Shown: positions 20,014-31,028 of the stretch, one piece after another
How positions within the stretch are numbered: the stretch's first letter is position 1
Layout: the number at the start of each line of letters is the position of its first letter
NCBI RefSeq assembly: GCF_904846185.1
Contig: NZ_CAJGZQ010000008.1
Location: 62,001 to 126,000, forward strand
Direction of reading: 5' to 3'
Source: Psychrobacter immobilis
GTDB taxonomy: Bacteria > Pseudomonadota > Gammaproteobacteria > Pseudomonadales > Moraxellaceae
DNA: 64,000 nucleotides
Translations under genes and position numbers: made by a program
The notes under the pieces: model-generated
Told to the model about the DNA's origin: nothing
Seen by the model: the letters and a program-made list of their open reading frames with translations, nothing else
Databases searched by the model: none

Positions 20014-20035
20014 ACCCCCGCTGAAGGGGGCTTTT
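20014..20035. repeat. GC-rich hairpin between murA and hisG
   Basis: CCCCC and GGGGG arms around a short GCTGAA loop form a compact hairpin followed on the plus strand by CTTTT. On the minus strand it lies 30-50 nt before the hisG ATG, with no U tract in that direction. No plus-strand gene ends here, so a role in the murA-hisG mRNA (stability or hisG translation) is more likely than termination. Confidence 0.5.
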
Positions 20036-20115
20036 AGTGGTAGGTTACTAAGCTATTCATATCAACGCCAATCGTATCAATCATTCAGATCATGGATTTG
20101 ATAAGAAAATCGATA

Positions 20116-21396
<1,281 letters not shown>

Positions 21397-21489
21397 CTAG
21401 CGATGAGTATTAAAATAGTGAAAATCAGACCAATCAAACCACGCCAATGTAATGGCCAGTCTAACAAGCCCAATCATATGTATAACGGT

Positions 21490-21741
21490 CTAGCCTTTTG
21501 ACTGAACGTCCCATTCAGCAGGCGTCAATGCTTGAATATTGAGCGCATGAATATCGCCACTGGCAATCTTATCATTGACTAACGCATAGATCGCTTGCTG
21601 ACGTTGCACGGCACGCTTACCTTCAAAACTGGCGTCAACCACGCGTACATCAAACTTATTACCTTGATTGGCAGCTTGAATAAAAGCGTCTGGGAAGTGA
21701 GTCTGTAAAAATGCAATCAAATCGTCAGCGTTCATGCTCAT
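21490..21741 (-). CDS. ibaG: BolA-family protein IbaG
   Basis: Small BolA-type protein of 83 residues; family members partner with monothiol glutaredoxins in iron-sulfur handling. The fold-defining segment FDVRVVDASFEGKRAVQRQQAIYALV and the C-terminal HALNIQALTPAEW are typical of the IbaG/YrbA branch. Its position directly upstream of murA on the same strand matches E. coli yrbA-murA. The start has AAGG-like sequence upstream. Confidence 0.88.
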   Translation of the reverse strand: MSMNADDLIAFLQTHFPDAFIQAANQGNKFDVRVVDASFEGKRAVQRQQAIYALVNDKIASGDIHALNIQALTPAEWDVQSKG

Positions 21742-21863
21742 AGAATATTCTGCCTTAAAGTGTCAGATAGGGTATAGATTTAAAGTGACGACATTATAAC
21801 AAGAGTTTAAGCATCTTACAGTACTGTCTTACGCAACTGCACCTAACTTCTGATTGCCATCCA

Positions 21864-22871
21864 TTATTTGAGCATTTTATCCAAGTACGTCAGTACTTGC
21901 GCGCGTACATCATTGACCCAACGTAGCGGCGGTGCCATCGCACCAATACTGGTCGCATGACTGGCACCTTTTATTTCACCGTTTTCCACGGTGACGCCAG
22001 CCTCTTGCAACGCTTTGGTCATTTTAATCGTGTTGGTCGCATACACCACTTTGTCTTTTTCGGCAGTCAACAATAAATACGGGGGCTGCTCACCTTTAAT
22101 TTGACGGTCTGGCATCACCTCATCTGGCGTAGCATCAGCAGCAAAGGCGGTGGCGCTATCAAATTTACGGAAGTCATAACTATAAGGACCAGCAATACCA
22201 ACGACCGCTTTAATATCCTTTGGCTTAATACCATAAGGCGCTAAAAAATCTTCATTGGCGACCGCTGCAACCGCGTTAAATGCACCAGCAGAATGTCCCA
22301 TTACCGCCAAGCGTTTAGGATCAGCATGTAAGCTAGGAGCATTATTGATACTCCAAGCAATCGCTTGCGCCGTATCTTTGACATAATCAGGGTATACATG
22401 CTCAGGCGCTTTACGATAATTAATCACAGCGGTAACATAACCTGCTTGCGCCAAACTCTGACCGACAAAGGCATACTGTTCTTTACTACCACTCTCCCAT
22501 GAGCCACCGTGGACAAACACCACCATCGGATAGCTATCATTAATCACACCATCGTTGATGGCGCTTTGGGCTTTCATCGCTTGTGCTAATGGCTTGGGAT
22601 AATAAATATCCAAATCTTGATCAGGCTCATCACCATAGAGAATGTTTTTGCTGACGCCAACGCCGCCACTAGCAGTAATGCCATTAACGATAGCGAGTGG
22701 CGATAGGGCTTGCGCATTCTGGGTGGCTAGGGCAACGCTACCCAGTGCTAAGGCGGCGACACCTGTGAATTTTAGAATGCCTACTTTGCTAGCAGTATTA
22801 TTAATCATGCTTTCATTATTTATTTTTTGACGACTTTTATTATATTCTAAGCGCTTATTTGCATCCTTCAT
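21864..22871 (-). CDS. Secreted or membrane-anchored alpha/beta hydrolase
   Basis: A 335-residue alpha/beta hydrolase of the carboxylesterase/BD-FAE-like group. After a polar N-terminal segment there is a hydrophobic stretch (about 34-55) ending near AQA, which could be a signal peptide or anchor. The oxyanion motif HGGSW is at 121-125, the nucleophile Ser194 is in GHSAG, and a C-terminal His lies in GASHATS. AGGGAT precedes the chosen start; an alternative ATG at 22808 gives a more conventional signal peptide. Substrate is unknown. It is a single gene behind dolP. Confidence 0.75.
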   Translation of the reverse strand: MKDANKRLEYNKSRQKINNESMINNTASKVGILKFTGVAALALGSVALATQNAQALSPLAIVNGITASGGVGVSKNILYGDEPDQDLDIYYPKPLAQAMKAQSAINDGVINDSYPMVVFVHGGSWESGSKEQYAFVGQSLAQAGYVTAVINYRKAPEHVYPDYVKDTAQAIAWSINNAPSLHADPKRLAVMGHSAGAFNAVAAVANEDFLAPYGIKPKDIKAVVGIAGPYSYDFRKFDSATAFAADATPDEVMPDRQIKGEQPPYLLLTAEKDKVVYATNTIKMTKALQEAGVTVENGEIKGASHATSIGAMAPPLRWVNDVRAQVLTYLDKMLK

Positions 22872-23139
22872 TGCCAGTATCCCTATTATATTTATACATG
22901 GATCAAAATTAACAGCACTGCGACAGCCGTTTTATAAAATAATCACTAATACTGTCTCGTCTATTCTTCGCTTTTTATATCTTACTGGCTGGCTCAGACG
23001 TTCTGGTGTTTTTCCTGTTAACAGTGTTTAGGTTTATTGTCATTAAACACGATTTAAACTGACGGGGCAAATAGCTTACCCTACAAGCTATTTAGCCACT
23101 GTTTTATTAATAAATAACAGCTATGTTTTAGAACACTTT

Positions 23140-23970
23140 TTACGGATCTTGATATAGGTCTATATATGGGCTTGATGACGGTTGCTCAACGGTTGTGCCA
23201 TCTTCGGTCACGACGATAGGAGTCGATGTGCCAACGGACGCTGGCGCTTCAGAATTATTAACGCTAGCAGCATCCACAACGACTGGCGCTGAAGCAGGAT
23301 TTACCAAGTTATTTTCAGACATAATGTCGTCTTTACTTATCTTTACGCCCCTGTCATCAACGACGGTCGTCAGCAGCACCAGCTCAGTCACACCAACGGT
23401 GCTATTGGCAATATCGATTAGGTGACTCTGCTGAGTCGGTGTCATACGTCCCATAATATAAACCACACCATCATTGGTCACGGCTTTGATCTGTGAGGCT
23501 TTGACGCCATCACTCGCGGCGACTTTTGCCAGCAGCTTTGAGGTGATATAGCCATCATGAACCGTCGAGCTATAGCCTTTAGACGCGCTGACGTTTAGCT
23601 CATTATAGACATGACGCACATCTGGCATAGAGCTGACGACTTTTTCGACTTCCACTTTGATGGCCTCAGTGGGTACTTCACCTGTCAATAACACTTCACT
23701 ATTAAAGCTATCAATACCCATACGACTGGTTTGCTGCAGGTCTTCTTTTAACCCATAAACATTGATTTTGACGGTATGTTCGATACTGCGATCCAGTAGT
23801 CTCTGCGGAATGGTACGCTCTGTCATCGGTACACCATACGTACCTTCTGTACTGTTGGTCAAATAATTGGTGGTACAGCCCGTAGTGACGATGCTGGTCA
23901 TTAGCATAACGCCTATCGCGGTGCGGCGTGATGAGCCAAAAATAGCAGTGCGCAAATGCATCCGTGTCAT
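23140..23970 (-). CDS. dolP: BON-domain outer-membrane lipoprotein, DolP-like
   Basis: Probable homologue of DolP (YraP), an outer-membrane lipoprotein linked to envelope integrity. The N terminus has a basic stretch, a hydrophobic core and a lipobox ending at Cys32 (IVTTGC). Two BON-type domains follow at roughly 65-135 and 140-210, with the characteristic VYNELNVS and DGVVYIMGRMT strands. The last 65 residues are an Ala/Ser/Val-rich tail not found in the shorter E. coli protein (191). The neighbourhood yraN-rsmI supports the assignment. Confidence 0.8.
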   Translation of the reverse strand: MTRMHLRTAIFGSSRRTAIGVMLMTSIVTTGCTTNYLTNSTEGTYGVPMTERTIPQRLLDRSIEHTVKINVYGLKEDLQQTSRMGIDSFNSEVLLTGEVPTEAIKVEVEKVVSSMPDVRHVYNELNVSASKGYSSTVHDGYITSKLLAKVAASDGVKASQIKAVTNDGVVYIMGRMTPTQQSHLIDIANSTVGVTELVLLTTVVDDRGVKISKDDIMSENNLVNPASAPVVVDAASVNNSEAPASVGTSTPIVVTEDGTTVEQPSSSPYIDLYQDP

Positions 23971-24186
23971 GATTTACCTCTTAGAACATGAGTGTGACGA
24001 TCGTATAAAGTCAATTGATTGAGCCAGTTTTAATCTAATAACATTTGTTTTGACAACTGTTAATTCAGTTAATAACAACTTAGCTACTTTACTTAATTTT
24101 TACTATCAGCGGTTAGGTTTTTGGTAACGCTCACTCGATGATAAGTACTTACTACCTTCTAGTTGGGTAGCTTTTGCATCCTAATA

Positions 24187-24672
24187 TCACGTATCTGCTA
24201 TAAAAGCACCTTTGAGCCATTGTGGTTGATTTGCTATGTTTTGACCACTAGTCTTAATATGAGTACCTACCGTATCATAAGCGATGACATCGAACCGGCA
24301 GTCATAATCCTCATACTCAGGATGCTGTTGCAAAAAATATTGCGCCGTTCTAATCACTTTACGTTGTTTGCTTGCCGTCACGCTCAGTGCAGCACCACCA
24401 AAACCTGAACGCTGCCGTTGACGCACTTCGATAAATACCAATGTCGACCATGCTGAACCTGTCTCCAGCATAATCAAATCCAGCTCACCCACTTTGGGCT
24501 GCTGCCAGTTTTGGGCAATCAAAATCAATCCTTGCGATTGTAAAAACTCACACGCCTGCTGCTCGAACAGACTGCCTTGGCGCTGCTTTGGTGAAGTGAG
24601 GTTCAAAGGTTTATGACTGGACATAAGGTCGATAGGTCTGGTTAACATTTCAGAATTATCATAGCACATCAT
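24187..24672 (-). CDS. YraN-family (UPF0102) nuclease-like protein
   Basis: A 161-residue member of the YraN/UPF0102 family, which has a restriction-endonuclease-like fold but no settled function. Key residues fit the fold: GELDLIM with the Asp, then FIEVRQRQ with the E-x-K/R-like pair, after QGSLFEQQACEFLQSQG. Alternative starts at later Met codons (MLTRP or MSSHK) are possible. It is divergent from rsmI and upstream of dolP, the same trio as E. coli rsmI/yraN/yraP. Confidence 0.82.
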   Translation of the reverse strand: MMCYDNSEMLTRPIDLMSSHKPLNLTSPKQRQGSLFEQQACEFLQSQGLILIAQNWQQPKVGELDLIMLETGSAWSTLVFIEVRQRQRSGFGGAALSVTASKQRKVIRTAQYFLQQHPEYEDYDCRFDVIAYDTVGTHIKTSGQNIANQPQWLKGAFIADT

Positions 24673-24807
24673 GCTAAACTAGCCACTTTCGCGTGCAGAT
24701 GCTGGTATGGTGTTTTATGCTTTGCTTAAGTTCTATTTTTGACCAGTTTTGTCAGTCAGCGCGCCACATTATATTTTCATTCCCGCTTTTAATACTCCGA
24801 GGTTTTC

Positions 24808-25776
24808 ATGTCCAGCCCTACCGCGATGCCAGCTTGTCTATATATCGTTGCCACGCCGATTGGCAATTTAAGCGATATGACGCCGCATGCCATTGATGTT
24901 TTAAAGCAAGTCGCCATCATTGCCTGTGAAGACACCCGTACTTCAGGTAAGCTATTGTCGCATTTTGGCATTGATACCAAAGGCAGTAAAGCCGACGACG
25001 CAAAAGAGTCAGAAGCTCCTAACACTAAAAATAATACCGATAATAACGTAACAGACGCTGATACCGCGACCAAGCAAAAAGGTCATAACAAGCTTTGGGC
25101 ATATCATGAACACAATAGTGCCATTCAAACACCCAAAATTATCGAGATGATCGGGCAAGGTCATTCGGTTGCTTTGATTAGTGATGCCGGTACGCCACTC
25201 ATCAGTGATCCAGGTTATCAACTGGTACAGGCCGCTCATGCCGCAGGCGTTAGAGTCTCTCCTATCATTGGTGCCTCTGCTGCCATTGCTGCACTGTCAG
25301 TCGCAGGATTGCCCTCAGACCGCTTTAGCTTTATTGGGTTTTTACCCGCCAAAACCCACGGTCGCCAAAAGCAATTAGCAGCATTAAACACACGTACTGA
25401 AACATTGATATTTTATGAAGCGCCGCATCGTATTATCGCCAGTTTAGAAGACATGGCGGCGGTATTTGGCGCAGATCGTGAAGTCACTTTTTGCCGTGAA
25501 TTGACTAAGACCTTTGAGACTGTCCATAAAAGTACCCTTGGGGATTTGGTAGAATTTGTCAAATCTGATGACAATCAACAGCGCGGTGAGATAGTCGTGG
25601 TCGTCGCTGGCGTGAATGTGGCGCAGGATGCGGATGACATCAGTATTCATGATAAATTATTGCAGCGCTTGCTTGAGGACTTATCGGTTAAAAAAGCCGC
25701 TGCATTGGGCGCTGATATCACTGGCGTCAAAAAGAATGCGCTATATCAGCGCTTACTTGAGCTACAAGCTGAATAA
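24808..25776 (+). CDS. rsmI: 16S rRNA (cytidine-1402-2'-O)-methyltransferase
   Basis: SAM-dependent methyltransferase acting on C1402 in the decoding centre. The 322 residues open with YIVATPIGNLSDMTPHAIDV and contain CEDTRTS, SDAGTPLISDPGYQLV and FYEAPHRI, all signature motifs. An insertion of about 35 residues rich in Asp, Asn, Thr and Lys (about 68-103) is absent from the E. coli protein (286) and looks disordered. It is divergent from the yraN-like gene; a PfkB kinase follows 54 bp downstream. Confidence 0.94.
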   Translation: MSSPTAMPACLYIVATPIGNLSDMTPHAIDVLKQVAIIACEDTRTSGKLLSHFGIDTKGSKADDAKESEAPNTKNNTDNNVTDADTATKQKGHNKLWAYHEHNSAIQTPKIIEMIGQGHSVALISDAGTPLISDPGYQLVQAAHAAGVRVSPIIGASAAIAALSVAGLPSDRFSFIGFLPAKTHGRQKQLAALNTRTETLIFYEAPHRIIASLEDMAAVFGADREVTFCRELTKTFETVHKSTLGDLVEFVKSDDNQQRGEIVVVVAGVNVAQDADDISIHDKLLQRLLEDLSVKKAAALGADITGVKKNALYQRLLELQAE

Positions 25777-25830
25777 TTTTTGGATATTAATATTAAAGAC
25801 AGTTATAAAACCATTGAGGAGAAGTGAGCA

Positions 25831-26850
25831 ATGTACAATGTAATGGCGATAGGCAACGCATTGGTTGACCATGAATATGTGCTGTCAGATGCGGCGCTAG
25901 AAGAGACTGATTTGACCAAAGGCAATATGACGCTGGCAGGTATCGACGAGCAACAGCAATTATTGGCGTATTTTAAGCTGGCAGAAATTGCACCATCAAA
26001 GCAGGCTGGTGGTGGCTCAGCGGCCAATACGATGTATACCTTTGCTAGTTTAGGCGGCAAGCCATTTTATGCCTGTCGCGTCGGTGACGATCAACAAGGC
26101 GAGTTTTACCTCAAAGACTTACATGAAGCAGGCGTTGCAACTTCAGAGAAATCTATCCATGCAGGCGGAGTAACGGGTTCATGTGTGGTCGCAGTGACTG
26201 AAGATGGCGAGCGCACCATGCAAACTTATCTTGGTACTTCAAGCGAAATCACCGCAGAAAATGTCGATTTTGATGCGCTGACACAAGCTGACTGGTTATA
26301 TATAGAAGGCTACTTGGCCATGACTGAGAGTATTCAGCCTGCCATGACTCAGTTGCGTCAACAAGCAGGGATTCATTCTGCAAAAATTGCCGTAAGTTTT
26401 GCTGATCCTGCCGTGGTGAAGTTTGCCAAAGACGGTTTACTCAATATGCTGGGCAATAAAGTGGCAGTGATATTCTGTAATAGTGAGGAAGCCAAACTCT
26501 TTACGGACAAAAAACAAGTCAAGGCAGCCGCACGCGCACTGCTTGAGTATTGCCAGACGGCAGTCGTCACTGATGGTGCCAATGGTGCAACGATCGCTCA
26601 TAAAGCTGATGATAAATCAGAGATTGAGATTTATGAAGTTGCTACACCAATCGTTACTAATGTCATTGATACCAATGGTGCCGGTGATAATTATGCAGGC
26701 GCATTTTTATACGCGTTGTCGCAGCACTATAGCTTGCCTGAATGTGGTCGTCTTGCCAGCGAAGTGGCGGCGCAGGTGATTCAACAGTTTGGACCACGAT
26801 TAGCCTCACAAGATTATAGAGATATTGCAAAGCGTGTACTATCTGCTTAA
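25831..26850 (+). CDS. PfkB-family carbohydrate/adenosine kinase
   Basis: A 339-residue ribokinase-fold kinase. The N-terminal GNALVDHEY, the AGGGSAANTMYTFASLGG block (PfkB signature 1) and the C-terminal DTNGAGDNYAGAFLYAL with the catalytic Asp (signature 2) are clear. Sequence style is closest to bacterial adenosine/inosine-guanosine-like kinases, but the substrate cannot be fixed from sequence alone. AGGAG lies 8-12 nt before the start. It probably shares a transcript with rsmI and is followed by a strong terminator. Confidence 0.85.
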   Translation: MYNVMAIGNALVDHEYVLSDAALEETDLTKGNMTLAGIDEQQQLLAYFKLAEIAPSKQAGGGSAANTMYTFASLGGKPFYACRVGDDQQGEFYLKDLHEAGVATSEKSIHAGGVTGSCVVAVTEDGERTMQTYLGTSSEITAENVDFDALTQADWLYIEGYLAMTESIQPAMTQLRQQAGIHSAKIAVSFADPAVVKFAKDGLLNMLGNKVAVIFCNSEEAKLFTDKKQVKAAARALLEYCQTAVVTDGANGATIAHKADDKSEIEIYEVATPIVTNVIDTNGAGDNYAGAFLYALSQHYSLPECGRLASEVAAQVIQQFGPRLASQDYRDIAKRVLSA

Positions 26851-26880
26851 CTTATAAAAATCTGTCATTGCTGATAATAA

Positions 26881-26912
26881 AAAAGCCCATATCGATTGAT
26901 ATGGGCTTTTTT
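26881..26912. terminator. Terminator after the PfkB kinase
   Basis: AAAAGCCCATATC (26881-26893) pairs perfectly with GATATGGGCTTTT (26898-26910) around a 4-nt loop, followed by more T. It also faces metY on the other strand, so it probably works in both directions. Confidence 0.9.
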
Positions 26913-26989
26913 ATTATTAATTATGAGACAAATTATTCAGTTCACATTGCTCAGCTCACATGGCTCAGTTCAATAAAAAGCGTTTAATA

Positions 26990-28315
26990 CTAAGCCGAGG
27001 CTAATGCTTGCGCAAGATCCGCTTTGATATCTTCGATGTGCTCGATACCAATTGATAAACGAACCATATCAGTGCTTACACCTGCATTTTCGAGCTCTTG
27101 CTCATTGAGCTGGCGATGCGTGGTCGTCGCTGGATGACAGGCTAGTGATTTGGCATCACCGATATTGACCAAACGAGTAATCAATTGCAGCGCATCGATA
27201 AAGCGCGCACCTGCTTCTAGACCACCTTTGACTCCAAAGGTCAAAATAGCAGAAGGCGTGCCTTTCATATATTTTTTGGCAAGCTCATGCTCAGGATGAT
27301 CCGGTAACCCTGCATATTTCACCCAAGCAACTTTATCATGGTCACGTAGATATTCTGCAACGGCTTGGGCATTCTGTACATGGCGCTCCATACGTAGACT
27401 CAATGTCTCCATACCTTGCAAAATACCAAAGGCATTCAATGGGCTAAGTGCCGCGCCAGTATTACGCAGCGGTGCCACACGAGCACGAGCGATAAAGGCT
27501 GCTGCACCCACGTCTTTGACAAAGTTCACACCGTGATAACTATGATCTGGCGTATTCAATAAGGGAAAACGCTCAGGATAGTCGCCCCATGCGAATTTAC
27601 CACTATCGACAATCGCCCCACCAATCGAGGTACCCGTACCACTCATATATTTAGTCAATGAATGAATCACGATATCCGCACCAAACTCAAAAGGACGACA
27701 TAACGCAGGCGTGGCAACCGTACTATCAATCACGACTGGCACACCATATTCATGAGCAATATCACTTAATGCCTGAATATCTACGATATTGCCCAATGGA
27801 TTACCGATACTTTCTGCAAAGACCATTTTGGTTTTGTCATCAATCAAATCACGAATCGCCTCAGGGTTTTTGTGGTCAAAGAAGCGGACTTCGATACCTT
27901 GACGCGGCAATGCGTGGGCAAATAAATTATAAGTACCACCATACAAGGTCGACACAGCAACGATATTATCGCCCACTTCACAGATGGTTTGAATCGCATA
28001 AGTGATGGCTGCCATGCCAGATGCTACTGCAAGGGCACCGATACCACCTTCGAGCGCCGCGACGCGTTCCTCCAACACGGCATTGGTCGGGTTCATAATA
28101 CGGGTATAGATATTGCCTGTAACTTTTAGATCAAACAAATCAGCACCATGCTGAGTGTTATCAAAAGCATACGAGCTGGTGTGATAAATAGGCACTGCGA
28201 CCGCTTTAGTCGTTGGCTCAACGCTATAACCGGCGTGAATCGCCAAGGTTTCAAGACGTTGAGGAGTCGCTGATTCTTGGGCTATTTGCTGGGCTGCTTG
28301 TTCGTCACTCATCAT
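26990..28315 (-). CDS. metY: O-acetylhomoserine aminocarboxypropyltransferase (sulfhydrylase)
   Basis: PLP enzyme of the Cys/Met metabolism family that makes homocysteine from O-acetylhomoserine and sulfide. The 441 residues carry YTRIMNPTNAVLEERVAALEGG, the Schiff-base lysine in HSLTKYMSGTGTSIGG, and the C-terminal HPATTTHRQL. The length (about 430-440) and the long insertion before the lysine fit MetY rather than MetB or MetC. AAGGAAT precedes the start. It is a single gene downstream of nfuA, separated by a terminator. Confidence 0.88.
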   Translation of the reverse strand: MMSDEQAAQQIAQESATPQRLETLAIHAGYSVEPTTKAVAVPIYHTSSYAFDNTQHGADLFDLKVTGNIYTRIMNPTNAVLEERVAALEGGIGALAVASGMAAITYAIQTICEVGDNIVAVSTLYGGTYNLFAHALPRQGIEVRFFDHKNPEAIRDLIDDKTKMVFAESIGNPLGNIVDIQALSDIAHEYGVPVVIDSTVATPALCRPFEFGADIVIHSLTKYMSGTGTSIGGAIVDSGKFAWGDYPERFPLLNTPDHSYHGVNFVKDVGAAAFIARARVAPLRNTGAALSPLNAFGILQGMETLSLRMERHVQNAQAVAEYLRDHDKVAWVKYAGLPDHPEHELAKKYMKGTPSAILTFGVKGGLEAGARFIDALQLITRLVNIGDAKSLACHPATTTHRQLNEQELENAGVSTDMVRLSIGIEHIEDIKADLAQALASA

Positions 28316-28433
28316 ATATTCCTTTATTTCGATAAAAGTTATTAATCAATAAATGACTAATCAACAAATTATTAATTAACAATATGTCACTGAAAATTCA
28401 GCTAAAAAACAATCTACCAAATCATAGCAATAA

Positions 28434-28465
28434 AAAAAGCCAAGTTCATCAAAACTTGGCTTTTT
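28434..28465. terminator. Terminator between nfuA and metY
   Basis: AAAAAGCCAAGTT (28434-28446) pairs perfectly with AACTTGGCTTTTT (28453-28465), flanked by A and T tracts. It ends nfuA transcription 54 bp after its stop. Confidence 0.88.
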
Positions 28466-28518
28466 AATTAAAATAACTCTTCAGACATTACTTAACGCTT
28501 TGGCTTTTACTGAGATTT

Positions 28519-29202
28519 CTATTTATAGTAAGCGTTTTCTGTACGGGTATGATCGGTTTCATCAATGACTTGGGTCAGCTCTGGAATTTGTTGTTTCAGC
28601 TGCACTTCAACGCCTTGACGTAAGGTCATGTCAACGGCTGAACAGCCTTGGCAACCACCACCAAACTTCAATACCGCAGTCAGACCAACGCCTTCTTCAT
28701 CAATCAGTTCAAGCAACTGTACGTCGCCACCATGCGCCGCTAAGCCGGGATTAATCTCTGACTGCAATACGTAGTTGATACGCTCTTCGACACTGGCATC
28801 CGCACCCACTTTAGGCACTTTAGAATTTGGCGCGCGGAAGGTCAGCTGACCACCAAAACGGTCTTTATTATAATCAATCACCGCATCCTCTAAATAAGGA
28901 ACAGACGCCGCTTCGATAAAGGCAGAAAAACTGTCATACGTAAAACGCAGGTCAGCGCGATCCTCTTCGCCCGGTTGGTTATAAGCCATACAGCACTCTG
29001 CACGCGGCGTACCTGGATGCTCAACGAAAATACGCACGCCGATACCATCGGTATCCTGCTTGGATAACAAATCTGCTAAGTAGCTTTGGGCTGACTCAGT
29101 AATAGTAATATTGCTTTTTGCTACAGTTTGCTCAGTATCTAGCGCTGATTCATAGTCTGCTGACTGATCTAGTTGGCTCTCAGCTTGGTTGTGCTCACTC
29201 AT
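28519..29202 (-). CDS. nfuA: Fe-S biogenesis protein NfuA
   Basis: Carrier that delivers iron-sulfur clusters to target enzymes. The 227 residues comprise a degenerate A-type domain (about 31-125, with [10 protein letters not shown]) and a C-terminal Nfu domain holding the cluster ligands Cys184 and Cys187 in [13 protein letters not shown]. The N-terminal 30 residues are acidic and variable, giving a slightly longer protein than E. coli NfuA (191). It forms its own transcription unit. Confidence 0.94.
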   Translation of the reverse strand: MSEHNQAESQLDQSADYESALDTEQTVAKSNITITESAQSYLADLLSKQDTDGIGVRIFVEHPGTPRAECCMAYNQPGEEDRADLRFTYDSFSAFIEAASVPYLEDAVIDYNKDRFGGQLTFRAPNSKVPKVGADASVEERINYVLQSEINPGLAAHGGDVQLLELIDEEGVGLTAVLKFGGGCQGCSAVDMTLRQGVEVQLKQQIPELTQVIDETDHTRTENAYYK

Positions 29203-29730
29203 AATATGTCCTATGCGTTATGACACAAACGCTATATCTGTCATGGCTACTGTGTCGTGAATTTAAAATTAGGTAGCGGGTATAAGTTATGCGGGTTATC
29301 AATCATTACGGTCTGTTGTCTTAAAATACGGACTGCCGTTGTTATAACATTTTGCTCAATTTATAGCAGCTATTATAACGTACTCAGACGACAATTCCGA
29401 CTGCGCTACTGTGAATTAAACCAAAATGCTCACAAATGACTGCTATCGGTTTTATCAATGCTTTATTAACAATGACGAAATAGTTACGATAAATAGCGCT
29501 TATCTAATGATTGATATATCCCCTACTATATAAAGACAGCAACCGTGATTATCAAGCACCTAGAACACTAACTAACCACCTACTTTCTTCCCCATGCTAC
29601 GGTATGTCTAACAATGTGTAAGACCATACAACCAAAGCACTTATCATGCTTGCTATTTTCTAGCGCTAGTTTTAGATCTATTTACAAGGTAAAGTGTGTT
29701 GTCCTAAATATCTTTTTATAGGTTTACTTA
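29203..29730. other. Gene-free region upstream of the small membrane ORF
   Basis: About 528 bp without a convincing gene. Frames in it are short and lack ribosome binding sites. It presumably contains the nfuA promoter at its left end. I see no tRNA, terminator or long repeat. Confidence 0.4.
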
Positions 29731-30024
29731 TTGATTATTATATTAGGCATTCTTGTTGCCCTTATTATAGTCGTCGCGCTTTTAGTACCGGAGGGTGTTG
29801 ACTATACCAAAGCTGTAAAAGAAATTATGTCTCGCTATATCAAAATTCATGTAGCGTTGGTATTTTTTCGTCATCCATTACTCCAGTTGACATTCTTTTA
29901 TATTGACTATAGAGATCGCTTAGATATCGAAGAAAAGAGGATGTTCAAGCGTTATTTTATAACGCAATTTTTTAGCATCTTTATATTTATTACTATAGTT
30001 TTCATTGTTAAACATTACATTTAA
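29731..30024 (+). CDS. Small hypothetical membrane protein (TTG start)
   Basis: A 97-residue frame with two hydrophobic segments, one at the very N terminus (about 1-19) and one at the C terminus (about 76-95), joined by a basic, aromatic middle (FFRHPLLQLTFFYIDYRDR). The start is TTG with AGG 8 nt upstream. I recognise no family. The clear membrane-protein composition argues for a real gene, but it could be a fortuitous AT-rich frame. It lies 37 bp before a hydrolase gene in the same direction. Confidence 0.4.
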   Translation: MIIILGILVALIIVVALLVPEGVDYTKAVKEIMSRYIKIHVALVFFRHPLLQLTFFYIDYRDRLDIEEKRMFKRYFITQFFSIFIFITIVFIVKHYI

Positions 30025-30061
30025 GCTAGCAGAAATTTCATATTTTAGTTGAATCAATCTT

Positions 30062-31021
30062 ATGATGACACAAACACTGAATCTAGTAACGACCAAAGAC
30101 GACGAACAAGTAGCCGTTTGGAAGATTGTAGATAGTACAAAAGACGAAACAAAGAGCGATACCCCTACCACCAATACCTTTGTCATAAAATCGCAAAACA
30201 TATTTTTGACGCACGGCACGTTTTCGGACAAACAAACCTGTTTGAAAATCGCTGAGTATCTAGCCCGCCTCGGTCATCATTGCTACATCATGGAATGGCG
30301 CGGTCATGGCGCAAGCTCAATACCCAAAGAAAAGTTCAACTTCGAAACGGTTGCAACCTATGACTATGAAGCGACTTTTCGCTATCTTTTTGAGGAATTA
30401 AAACTCGACAATCTACATTGCGTCACCCATAGCGGCGGCGGAGTTGGTTTAACGATGTTTTTGATCCAGCATCCCTGCTATATCGATAAGATTAATAGCG
30501 CCAGCATGTTTGCCTGCCAAGCTTATGGCGCTGCAATAAATCCGATAAATCATACTAAAATTCTTGTAGCAAAATTATTCACGCGGCTGGTTGGCTATAT
30601 CCCTGCTAAAAAAATCAAGCTAGGGCCTTTTAATGAAAGCTATCATATGATGAACCAGTGGTACGACTGGAATCTACAAAAAAACTTTAACAGCAGTTTT
30701 CTTAAGCAACGTACATTTAATACAGCCAGCATGGATACATGCGCCGCTGATGATGCACCTTTAGACTACCGGCAACAGATGCCAAAAATCACGATACCCA
30801 TCTATGCTATCAGCGCAAAAGGCGACAATTTCATCTCCCCTACTCGTGGTTGTCAGCTGTTTTTTGAACCCTTTAAAAACTCTGCCAATATCTTTCGAGA
30901 ATACTCGCTCAGCCATGGGGATTTGGACGATTATACGCACAGCCGCATTATGATTAGTCGTAACGCCGCCCACGAAATTTGGCCAACAGTTGCCGCATGG
31001 ATTGAGCAGCATGCCCGTTAA
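30062..31021 (+). CDS. Alpha/beta hydrolase fold protein
   Basis: A 319-residue cytoplasmic-looking alpha/beta hydrolase. Core elements are IFLTHGTFSDKQT (oxyanion region), MEWRGHGAS, the nucleophile elbow VTHSGGGVG with Ser124 (Thr in place of the first Gly of GxSxG), an acid near SAKGDNFISP and a C-terminal His in LSHGDLDDY. The substrate is unknown; the pattern resembles lipase/esterase-like proteins. It is followed by the NAD salvage genes after 168 bp. Confidence 0.72.
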   Translation: MMTQTLNLVTTKDDEQVAVWKIVDSTKDETKSDTPTTNTFVIKSQNIFLTHGTFSDKQTCLKIAEYLARLGHHCYIMEWRGHGASSIPKEKFNFETVATYDYEATFRYLFEELKLDNLHCVTHSGGGVGLTMFLIQHPCYIDKINSASMFACQAYGAAINPINHTKILVAKLFTRLVGYIPAKKIKLGPFNESYHMMNQWYDWNLQKNFNSSFLKQRTFNTASMDTCAADDAPLDYRQQMPKITIPIYAISAKGDNFISPTRGCQLFFEPFKNSANIFREYSLSHGDLDDYTHSRIMISRNAAHEIWPTVAAWIEQHAR

Positions 31022-31028
31022 AATAGCG

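Noticed and set aside
23024-23093. Cluster of small hairpins between dolP and the hydrolase gene (23024-23050 and 23069-23093)
   Set aside because: Arms are AT-rich and no U tract follows on the minus strand, so I did not call a terminator.
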